DNA of 64,000 nt from Chromobacterium paludis (GTDB lineage Bacteria > Pseudomonadota > Gammaproteobacteria > Burkholderiales > Chromobacteriaceae): the NCBI RefSeq assembly GCF_008275125.1, contig NZ_CP043473.1, forward strand, positions 2,232,001 to 2,296,000, in the 5' to 3' direction. This document shows, in pieces, positions 8,348 to 20,282 of the stretch; the first letter of the stretch is position 1, and each line of letters opens with the position of its first letter. Position numbers and translations under genes: made by a program. The notes beneath the pieces were generated by a model that was not told where the DNA came from, searched no databases, and saw only the letters and a list, made by a program, of their open reading frames with translations.

Positions 8348-8734
8348 TCAGTCCACCGTCTTGCGCACCAGCCCTTCCAGGCCCGAGCGGGTGGTATCGC
8401 CCACTGAGCGGCCCACTTCCTTGCCGCCCTTATAGCCTATCAGCGTGCTTTGCATGCTGACGCCGAAGCGCTGCAAGGCGGCCTTGTCGCGGTCGAAATC
8501 CACCGTCAGCAGCGTCACCTTGCTATAAGCCAGCTGACGCATCAGGCTGTCGATGATCGGCTTCTGCGCCTTGCAGGTGGGGCACCAGCCTGCGCTGACA
8601 TCGACCACCACGGGCGTCCCTGCCGACGCCAGCGCGTCGAAGGTCTGCGCGGTGTAGGGCCGGATCTCGCCTGCCGCGGCGCTCCCCGCGAGGCAGGCCA
8701 GGCCGATGGCGGCCAGCGTGGCTATGCGTTTCAT
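8348..8734 (-). CDS. Periplasmic thioredoxin-family protein
   Basis: The start at 8734 gives 128 residues and is chosen because GGAGG lies eight bases before this ATG. The N terminus is a signal peptide (MKRIATLAAIGLACLAGSAAAG). The mature part has the redox motif AGWCPTCK (Cys51/Cys54) in a thioredoxin fold. It is the likely electron acceptor of the CcdA-like protein encoded immediately downstream with no intergenic space. A role in disulfide reduction, cytochrome c maturation or metal resistance cannot be separated on sequence alone. Confidence 0.9.
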   Translation of the reverse strand: MKRIATLAAIGLACLAGSAAAGEIRPYTAQTFDALASAGTPVVVDVSAGWCPTCKAQKPIIDSLMRQLAYSKVTLLTVDFDRDKAALQRFGVSMQSTLIGYKGGKEVGRSVGDTTRSGLEGLVRKTVD

Positions 8735-9078
8735 GATATTCCCTCCTTCTGCTAGGGACCGCCCCCGCGGCAGACCGCGCGCGGCTCCCCCCGTGTTAGC
8801 GCACCGTGTCGGACAGATCAAGCCTGCCCATCCTCACACATGAGTCGGGACCGAGCCTCAAAGCTTACGGCGCGCGCATCGACACCAGGCTGCTCGCCCC
8901 GACAAGCGACAGATCACCCAGGGCCTGTCCTGGCGGCCCGACGCGCTGACAGGCGCTGCAATCCAGACGCCCGCGCGGCCTCCAGGCCCATGGACTGACG
9001 CGCGGCCCGCCTGCCGGCTTATACTGTCAACAGGCGGCGCCGCGCCGTCTTCCCCCTCAACCACCGCAGGAGACCGCC
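8735..9078. other. Divergent intergenic region, no gene seen
   Basis: GC-rich spacer between the thioredoxin gene and the GAF-GGDEF gene. I see no clear promoter, hairpin or small gene. Confidence 0.5.
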
Positions 9079-10122
9079 ATGCTAGACGCGCCCATTCCAG
9101 AAAACGAGCAACAAAGACTGGAGTCGCTGCGCCGCATGCAAATTCTGTCCACCCCCAACGAAGAGGCTTTCGACCGCATCGTCCGCCTGACCAAGCGGCT
9201 GTTCGGTGTGCCGATCGCCCTGATCTCGCTGGTGGACGAACACCGGCAATGGTTCAAATCCTGCAGCGGACTGGGGCTGCGCCAGACGGAACGCCGCCTA
9301 TCCTTCTGCGGCCATGCCATTCTCCATGAAGAGCTGTTCGTGGTGCCGGACGCGCGCCGCGACGAGCGTTTTCACGACAATCCCCTGGTGACCGGCGCGC
9401 CGGGCATTACCTTTTATGCCGGACGGCCAATCAAGAACTGGGAAGGTTTCCTCATTGGCACGCTGTGCGTCATCGACACGCAGCCACGCCAGCTGACGGA
9501 CGAAGACAGGCAGAGCCTGGAGGATCTGGGCGCCTGGGTGGAAATGACATTGGCCCATCGCCAGCTGGGCGAGGCCCAGGTGGAAATCTTTGCCAAACTG
9601 GATGAGATCCGGCGCCAGTCCATGCTGGACCCGCTGCTGAACATCTGGAATCGCGCCGCCGGCAAAGCGCTGCTCACCAGCGAGGTGGCGCGCGCCGCGC
9701 GCACACAGGGCGAACTGGCGGTGATGATGATAGACCTGGACTACTTCAAGCAGATCAACGACGAATACGGCCATCTGCATGGCGACCATGCGCTGATCGA
9801 ATTCAGCCAGCGCATCACGTCCAACTTGCGCGCCTACGACAGCATATCGCGCTTCGGCGGCGATGAATTCTGCGTCATCCTGCCCGACACCGGGCAGGCG
9901 CAAGCCGCCAAGAAAGCCGAGGAAATCCTGGCCAAGATCCGCTCCACGCCTGTGCAATCCGATGGGCTGATCTTTCCGCTCTCCGCCAGCATAGGCGTCG
10001 CCGCCGCCTGTTTCCGCGCTGGAGAAGCCACCCCGCGCGAACTGGTGGGCCGCGCCGACGAGGCCTTGCTGCGGGCCAAACGCGCCGGTCGCGGCCAGGT
10101 CATGGTCTACCTGGCATCCTAA
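9079..10122 (+). CDS. GAF-GGDEF diguanylate cyclase
   Basis: The 347-residue soluble protein has an N-terminal GAF sensor domain (about residues 25-165, with FDRIVRLTKRLFGVPIALIS) and a C-terminal GGDEF domain (about 185-345). The active site is intact (RFGGDEF, residues 260-264). The allosteric inhibitory RxxD motif is present five residues before it (RAYD), so product inhibition by c-di-GMP is expected. It makes c-di-GMP from two GTP in the cytoplasm. No transmembrane segment is visible. It is a single-gene unit; CGCAGGAG precedes the ATG. Confidence 0.93.
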   Translation: MLDAPIPENEQQRLESLRRMQILSTPNEEAFDRIVRLTKRLFGVPIALISLVDEHRQWFKSCSGLGLRQTERRLSFCGHAILHEELFVVPDARRDERFHDNPLVTGAPGITFYAGRPIKNWEGFLIGTLCVIDTQPRQLTDEDRQSLEDLGAWVEMTLAHRQLGEAQVEIFAKLDEIRRQSMLDPLLNIWNRAAGKALLTSEVARAARTQGELAVMMIDLDYFKQINDEYGHLHGDHALIEFSQRITSNLRAYDSISRFGGDEFCVILPDTGQAQAAKKAEEILAKIRSTPVQSDGLIFPLSASIGVAAACFRAGEATPRELVGRADEALLRAKRAGRGQVMVYLAS

Positions 10123-10227
10123 GCGTCGCCCCCCCCTGGTCAGATAGCCGGCGCGCCGACGCAGACGGGGCAGGCCGCGCGGCAAGGAAGCGAACCCACT
10201 AGCCGGCCTTGGGTTGGCGGGGTGCGG

Positions 10228-11007
10228 CTAGAGCGCGTGCGGGTCGATGTCCGCCACGCTGTCGAACACGTAGTCCGGCTGATACGGAAACTGCTCCATT
10301 GATGCGCGCGTGGACACGCCGGACAGCACCAGCGCCGTGCACATGCCTGCCTCCAGCCCGCCGACGATGTCAGTGTCCATGCGGTCGCCTATCATCACCG
10401 CCTCTTCCGGATGCACGCCCAGCTTGCGCGTGGCCAGCATCATCATCAATGAATTGGGCTTGCCGACGATGTAGGGCTTCTTGCCGGTGGCAGCCTCTAT
10501 CGCCGCCAGCAGGGTGCCGGCTGCCGGCTCGTAGCCGCCGCCCTCGATCGGATCGATCATGTCCGGATTGGTGCCGATGAACTTGGCGCCCTGGTCGATG
10601 AAGCGCACCGCTTTCTTGATCTGTTCAAAGCTGAAAGTCTGCGACTTGGCCACCACCACGTAGTCCGGGTGGGATTCGGAAATCGAGAAGCCGACGTTGT
10701 ACAGTTCATTGATCAGCCCGGCACCGCCCACCACATAGGCGGTCGGCATGGCCTTGCGCGTCTGGCTTTTCAGGAACATCGCCGTCGCCATGGCGCTGGT
10801 GATGAAGTTGTCTTCGGTCAGGCCTGAAATGCCCAGGCCTTCCAGCTTCAGCCGCAGGTCCAGCGGCGTCTGCTCGGCGTTATTGGTCAGAAACAAAAAG
10901 GGCGTATGGCTTTCGATCAACCGGGTGATGAATTCGCGCGCGCCGGGTATCAGCTGTTTGCCCCGGTAAATCACGCCGTCCATGTCGGAAATGATGCTCT
11001 TGCTCAT
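10228..11007 (-). CDS. NagD-like HAD-superfamily phosphatase
   Basis: The chosen start gives 259 residues beginning MSKSIISDMDGVIYRG; the upstream extension in the open frame is not conserved-looking. Visible are HAD motif I (DMDGV), motif II (FLTNN), a C2-type cap, and motif III/IV (K in VGKPNSLMM and GDRMDTDI). This is the NagD branch of HAD IIA hydrolases, about 250 residues long, which dephosphorylate nucleoside monophosphates and small phosphates in the cytoplasm. Here the usual Walker B-like DxD reads SDMDG. The gene is divergent from mgtE. Confidence 0.9.
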   Translation of the reverse strand: MSKSIISDMDGVIYRGKQLIPGAREFITRLIESHTPFLFLTNNAEQTPLDLRLKLEGLGISGLTEDNFITSAMATAMFLKSQTRKAMPTAYVVGGAGLINELYNVGFSISESHPDYVVVAKSQTFSFEQIKKAVRFIDQGAKFIGTNPDMIDPIEGGGYEPAAGTLLAAIEAATGKKPYIVGKPNSLMMMLATRKLGVHPEEAVMIGDRMDTDIVGGLEAGMCTALVLSGVSTRASMEQFPYQPDYVFDSVADIDPHAL

Positions 11008-11293
11008 GGTGTATCCAGAATTCTGGTGCCGGCTGCGCGGGCACGGTCGCGGGCCGCGGCTAACCGCCGCGACGCTGGCAGCATAGCACGACGCCTTGGC
11101 GCGTTGATGGCGGCGGCGGCGCACCCCACCGCCCACGCGATATGCATTTGATATTTATCAGAAAAAAATAACCCGCCCCAGGAACCAAACGGACTTTCCG
11201 CATTCAGACTGGCTTGGCCGCGGGCAAACCGTCCCAGCCAAACGGCCGCCCATCGACAAGGCGGCCAACTCATCCACAAAGATGCAGTGTCTC

Positions 11294-11440
11294 GTTCGGC
11301 GAGGCTCCTATGCAAACACAGGTCACTGATCTGACGACGTCGAGAGACGCCCAAGGTTAGGACAGGCTTGATCGGATTAAGGTCTAGCCCAAAGTGACTT
11401 CCCCTCCGGGATACGTTGCATAGTGCCAAAACCTAGACGC
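11294..11440 (+). promoter_or_regulatory. M-box-like Mg2+ riboswitch upstream of mgtE
   Basis: The leader of mgtE contains two blocks that match my recollection of the M-box (ykoK leader) consensus: GCGAGGCTCCTATGCA at 11299-11314, and TGCATAGTGCCAAAACCTAG near 11418-11435. They are separated by the expected ~100 bases, with GACGCCCAAGG and TTAGGACAGGC between. M-box RNAs fold on Mg2+ and repress Mg2+ transporter genes. Position directly before an mgtE homologue supports the call. It was recognised by eye, without a covariance search. Confidence 0.72.
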
Positions 11441-11489
11441 GGAGATCGCTTTCCTGCACTCGCCTCCTGGTTGTCGCCCCCATTGAGAA

Positions 11490-11508
11490 CTGTTTGCGGT
11501 TCAAACAG
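11490..11508 (+). promoter_or_regulatory. Leader hairpin before mgtE, possible expression platform
   Basis: CTGTTTG / CAAACAG form a perfect 7-bp stem with a 5-base loop, about 20 bases before the mgtE start and just upstream of its GGGGAA ribosome site. It could act with the M-box by altering access to the ribosome site; this is inference. Confidence 0.4.
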
Positions 11509-11528
11509 CTAAACGGGGAATACTCACC

Positions 11529-12554
11529 ATGACTTACGTCGCAAGCCATACCCTTGCCGCCTCCAATCCGGCGGACATCAATCTGAAGGAAACCGTCGCC
11601 GCCTATATGAGCGTCGCGCTGATCACCCTGCGCCGCGACATGACCGCCGGCCAGGCGCGCGCCCACATGCTGGGCCAATTGCGCGACGACGACGTTCCCG
11701 CCCAAATCTTCGTCACCGACGACAGCGGCTTTCTGCATGGCCGGCTGTCGCTGAAATCCTTGCTGACGGAGAAAGACGACGCCCGGCCCGTCTCCGGGCT
11801 GATGCAGCCGGCCGGAGTCTCGCTGGAACCCGGCGCGCTGCGCCGCGATGCCGCGCCGGAGCTGCAGGGCCTGGCGCTGAACATCGTGCCGGTGGCCAGC
11901 AATGGCAAGCTGGTCGGCGCGCTGTACGAGCGCGAGATCGCCGCACTGCTGCGTGACGAGGAAACCGACGACGCTCAGCGCCAGGGCGCCAGCCTGCCGC
12001 TGGACACGCCCTATCTGGACACCAGCCCGTGGGCGCTGTGGAAGAAGCGCCTGCCCTGGCTCTTGCTGCTGTTTGCGGCCGAGGCCTACACCAGCACCAT
12101 TCTGCAGGTGTTCGAGGAGCAGCTGGAGGCGGTGATCGCGCTGGCCTTCTTCATCCCGCTGTTGATCGGCACCGGCGGCAACAGCGGCACCCAGATCACC
12201 TCCACCCTGGTGCGGGCGATGGCGGTGGGCGAAGTGGGCTTGCGCAATCTGGGCGCGGTGCTGCGCAAGGAGGTCACCACCTCCTTCATGATCGCGCTGG
12301 CCATAGGCCTGGTGGGCCTGCTGCGCGCCTGGATGCTGGGCGTCGGACATGAAGTGGCGCTGGTGGTGTGCCTGACGCTGTTCGCCATCACGGTGTGGAG
12401 CGCCATCGTGTCCTCCATCATCCCCATGGTGCTGAAGAAGATGCGCATAGACCCGGCCGTGGTGTCCGCGCCCTTCATCGCCACCTTCATCGACGGCACC
12501 GGCCTGGTGATTTACTTCAATATCGCCAAGCTGGTCATCGCCGACCTGGGCTGA
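11529..12554 (+). CDS. mgtE: MgtE-family magnesium transporter, short form
   Basis: The protein has 341 residues. The C-terminal ~180 form the MgtE membrane domain with five hydrophobic helices and the conserved pore motif GTGGNSGTQ. The N-terminal ~140 hold a CBS-like pair (SVALITLRRDMTAGQARAHM; IFVTDDSGFLHGRLSLKSLL). The usual helical MgtE N domain is missing, so the protein is about 100 residues shorter than classical MgtE (~450). It should import Mg2+ through the cytoplasmic membrane, with gating by the CBS region. The M-box-like leader upstream would lower expression when Mg2+ is plentiful. Confidence 0.93.
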   Translation: MTYVASHTLAASNPADINLKETVAAYMSVALITLRRDMTAGQARAHMLGQLRDDDVPAQIFVTDDSGFLHGRLSLKSLLTEKDDARPVSGLMQPAGVSLEPGALRRDAAPELQGLALNIVPVASNGKLVGALYEREIAALLRDEETDDAQRQGASLPLDTPYLDTSPWALWKKRLPWLLLLFAAEAYTSTILQVFEEQLEAVIALAFFIPLLIGTGGNSGTQITSTLVRAMAVGEVGLRNLGAVLRKEVTTSFMIALAIGLVGLLRAWMLGVGHEVALVVCLTLFAITVWSAIVSSIIPMVLKKMRIDPAVVSAPFIATFIDGTGLVIYFNIAKLVIADLG

Positions 12555-12580
12555 AGTTGAACGCCGCGCCGAAGCCGGCC

Positions 12581-13687
12581 TCAATCGGCCTGCGGCTCCG
12601 GCGCGTCGGCATAGCGCATGGCGATGGCGACGAAGTCGTCGAAATGTTCCAGGAAGGCATCCACCAGCTCCGGCTGGAACTGGCTGCCCCGCCCCGCCGC
12701 GATCAGCCCGCGCGCGGTCTCCATGGCCAGCGCGGGCTTGTAGCAGCGGCGCGAGATCAGCGCGTCGAATACGTCTGCCAGCGCCATCAGCCTGGCGCTC
12801 AAGGGAATGGCCTCGCCGGCCAGCCCGTCTGGATAGCCCGAGCCGTCCCAGCGTTCATGATGATGGCCGGCCACATCCTTGGCGCAGGCCAGAAAATCCA
12901 CTGGCCGGCCGGCATCTCGCTCCGCCTGGGCGATGGCCTGGGCGCCCAGGCCGGCGTGCGTGCGCATGATGTCCCATTCGTCCGCATCCAGCTTGCCCGG
13001 CTTGAGCAGGATGCGGTCCGGTATGCCCACCTTGCCGATGTCGTGCAGCGGCGCCGAGCGCGTCATCAGCTCGATGGCATAGTCGCTCAATTGGTCGCGG
13101 TAGCGCGGATCGCGCTGCAGCAATCGTCCCAAGAGCTGGACATAGCCCTGGGTGCGCAACAAGTGGTTGCCGGTTTCCCGGTCCCGCATCTCGGCCAGCC
13201 GCGCCAGCGCGTGGATGGCCACCCGCTGCGTCAGATCGTTCTCCTCCATCCGCCGCGACACTTCCCGCTCCAGCCAGCGGTTCTGCTCATCCAACCGGTC
13301 ACGCGCCCGCTTCAGCTCCAGTTGTATCTTCACGCGCGCCAACACCAGCTGCGGCACGATGGGCTTGGTGATGTAGTCGACGGCGCCGGCCTCCAGCCCG
13401 CCCAGCTCGTCCTTGGGCTCGCTCATGGCGGTGACGAAGATCACCGGCACCTGGGCCGTGGCGGGATCCGCGCGCAAGCGGGCAAACGTCTCCCGTCCAT
13501 CCATGCCCGGCATCATCCTGTCCAGCAGGATCAGATCCGGCGGCGGCGGGATGGCGGCCAGGCGCAGCGCCGCCGATCCGCTATTGGCCACCTTGACCCG
13601 GTAGTGCGCTTGCAGCAGCTCGCCCAGCACCGACAGGCACTCCGGCGCGTCATCCACAATCATCACCGTCGCGTTGTCCCCGTCCAT
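12581..13687 (-). CDS. Response regulator with HD-GYP output (c-di-GMP phosphodiesterase)
   Basis: Starting at 13687 (AAGGAGGGG right before ATG) the protein has 368 residues. Residues ~8-125 form a receiver domain with the acidic pocket IVDDAPE, phospho-acceptor Asp in LILLDRMMPG and the conserved KP (TKPIVPQ). A short coiled linker leads into an HD-GYP domain with intact motifs: ETGNHLLR, HDIGKVGIPD, HHHERWDGSGYPDGL. It should degrade c-di-GMP when phosphorylated. It is divergently transcribed from the hybrid kinase gene 94 bases away, making that kinase a likely partner. Confidence 0.94.
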   Translation of the reverse strand: MDGDNATVMIVDDAPECLSVLGELLQAHYRVKVANSGSAALRLAAIPPPPDLILLDRMMPGMDGRETFARLRADPATAQVPVIFVTAMSEPKDELGGLEAGAVDYITKPIVPQLVLARVKIQLELKRARDRLDEQNRWLEREVSRRMEENDLTQRVAIHALARLAEMRDRETGNHLLRTQGYVQLLGRLLQRDPRYRDQLSDYAIELMTRSAPLHDIGKVGIPDRILLKPGKLDADEWDIMRTHAGLGAQAIAQAERDAGRPVDFLACAKDVAGHHHERWDGSGYPDGLAGEAIPLSARLMALADVFDALISRRCYKPALAMETARGLIAAGRGSQFQPELVDAFLEHFDDFVAIAMRYADAPEPQAD

Positions 13688-13781
13688 GCCCCTCCTTCCG
13701 CCCATTCCAGGCCAATTCTCGCCAACCTTGGTCTAGGCTGGATTAACGGCAGCCAGGCTGCCCCGATGCCAAGGAGCCACG

Positions 13782-18224
<4,443 letters not shown>

Positions 18225-18411
18225 AAACGGCCTAGCGATGACCTGGCGCACGCCGGGGCCGAGATCGCCCATGCTCACGCGTGGCCAGCCGTCCGGGCAT
18301 TGGCGCGCGGCGCCATGAATAGCGGGCGGCCACAGGAAAGTTCGCTTCAAAACTGTCTCAGCACATATACTCAATCTTGCGCGCAAGCCGGCGCCGGCCC
18401 GCCACGACTGA

Positions 18412-20148
18412 ATGAAACGAACCATGCGCTTGTCCAGAATTTTCACCTTAGTCTCTGTCGTTTTGTTCCTGCTGGTCAGCTTGCCTTTGGCCTGGATCAT
18501 CGATACGGAATGGGCGGTCCACCGAGCGACGCAGGATGTGATGGACACCCTGGGAGTGATCCAGCTGGCCATGGTGGCTGCGGAAAAGGTTTCACTGGAG
18601 CGCGGACCCTCAAATATTCAGCTGTCCTCACCCAATGACCCCGACGCTCATCAAAAAGTACATCAGGCCAGGCTGGAGACCAACCAGGCGCTGCAGGCGC
18701 TAGCCGCGTCTCTAGCTGGCGTGGACTCCAGCGAGCATAAACTCGCCCTGGAATATGTGCGGCAAGCGCAACAACGTTTGCGGGTAGCGCGCCAGGCGGT
18801 AGACGGGAACCAGATCCATGCCGCCAAAGAAACGGAGCGCATCATGGGTGCCGTGCAGCGCATGTTCGATGTGGTGCCTGCCACGCTGCAGGCTGTCGGC
18901 ACCTTGTCCACCCACGCGATCAACATCCACCCCCAACTGGCCACGCCGTTGGGCGGTGCCCTGCAGGCCGTGGAGCTGAGAGAATACGCCGGCCGCATCG
19001 GCTCCCATCTGACGGCTGCCATGACAGAGCACAGGCCACTGACCGCCAAGGAAATGAAGTCTATAGACGAGCTGCGCGGGCGCATCTATCAACTGCGCGA
19101 CGATATCCGCCTGCGAAGCGGACTGACCGCCACCGCCGCCGACACCTTGCGCGCAGCCGACCGCATGGACGCGATCTATTTCCAACAGGGCCTGGCCCTG
19201 ATTAACGTGTGCGTGGAAGCCAGCGAGCACCACCAACCCGTGCCGCTAGACACCGCGGACTTCGTCGCGCGCTTCGTGCCCACCCTGTCGTCCATCGTCG
19301 AACTGCGCAACGCCATGATGCGCTCCGCGCTGGAAGAAGCGCGGGCGCGCCACCGCAGCTCTTTTCGCCATCTATTGTCAGCCATCGGGCTGGGCCTCAT
19401 TGCCATGCTGGCCCAGTTGGCGCTGTTCTGCTTTCTGCGCTGGCGCATCGTCCGCCCTCTGCTGACCTCTGCCCGCCTGCTCGGCGACATCGCCCATGGC
19501 CAGCTGGACGCCAAGATTCCGCGCCATCGCCATGCTGACGAAGTGGGGAAAGTGCTGGGCGCGATCGAGGTCCTGCGAAGCCGCATCCGCGAGAAGCACG
19601 CCCTGGAGCAGGAAAAACAGCGCTTGATCGAGGAGTTGACCGAGATTTCCCGCGTGGACTTCCTGACCGGGATCGCCAACCGGCGCGCCTTCACTCAGGC
19701 GGCCCACGCCGAGATCGCCCGTGCGCGGCTGCACGGCGAATCGGCCACGCTGATTCTGTTCGACATCGACTACTTCAAACAGGTCAACGACACCCATGGC
19801 CATGATGCGGGCGACGCCGTGCTGTGCCATGTCGCCGCCATCGCCGCCCAGACCTGCCGCGAAGGGGACCTCATCGGCCGCTACGGCGGCGAAGAATTCA
19901 TCATCCTGGCCGCTGGCGGCGCGGCGACAGGCCGCGCGCTGGCGGAGCGGCTGCGAGCCGGCATCGAAGAACGGCCCCTGGCGCTGGGCGTACGGCAAAC
20001 CTTGTTCGTCACCGCCAGCTTCGGCGTCGCCACGCTCGACGCCGGCCATCAGACGCTGGAGTCCCTGCTGTCCGCCGCCGACAACGCGCTCTACCTGGCC
20101 AAACGACAGGGACGCAACCGGGTGGAAGTGGTCGACCCCTGCGTCTAG
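18412..20148 (+). CDS. Membrane diguanylate cyclase with HAMP and GGDEF domains
   Basis: The protein has 578 residues. A first transmembrane helix (~9-30) leads to a periplasmic helical sensor of ~290 residues, then a second transmembrane helix (~322-343), a HAMP domain (ARLLGDIAHGQLDAKIP), a short coiled coil and a GGDEF domain. The active site is RYGGEEF (492-496), and an RxxD inhibitory site (REGD) lies five residues before it. It should synthesise c-di-GMP in response to an external signal. The 187 bases before it hold no visible gene. The start could also be the ATG four codons downstream; neither has a strong ribosome site. Confidence 0.93.
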   Translation: MKRTMRLSRIFTLVSVVLFLLVSLPLAWIIDTEWAVHRATQDVMDTLGVIQLAMVAAEKVSLERGPSNIQLSSPNDPDAHQKVHQARLETNQALQALAASLAGVDSSEHKLALEYVRQAQQRLRVARQAVDGNQIHAAKETERIMGAVQRMFDVVPATLQAVGTLSTHAINIHPQLATPLGGALQAVELREYAGRIGSHLTAAMTEHRPLTAKEMKSIDELRGRIYQLRDDIRLRSGLTATAADTLRAADRMDAIYFQQGLALINVCVEASEHHQPVPLDTADFVARFVPTLSSIVELRNAMMRSALEEARARHRSSFRHLLSAIGLGLIAMLAQLALFCFLRWRIVRPLLTSARLLGDIAHGQLDAKIPRHRHADEVGKVLGAIEVLRSRIREKHALEQEKQRLIEELTEISRVDFLTGIANRRAFTQAAHAEIARARLHGESATLILFDIDYFKQVNDTHGHDAGDAVLCHVAAIAAQTCREGDLIGRYGGEEFIILAAGGAATGRALAERLRAGIEERPLALGVRQTLFVTASFGVATLDAGHQTLESLLSAADNALYLAKRQGRNRVEVVDPCV

Positions 20149-20282
20149 GCCTCATGCGCGGCCATGCGCCGCCGGATTTGGCAAATCTGCGCGCGCCGGC
20201 GCAAAGACGCGCCAAGAAAGCCGCCTTCAGGCTTGGCATGCTTTTTCCGTCAGGGATGCCCCCTGATTCTCCGGAGACAAAC

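Noticed and set aside
11433..12584. Minus-strand frame opposite mgtE
   Set aside because: It is antisense to mgtE and covers its leader; no motif, and the sequence is explained by the transporter gene.
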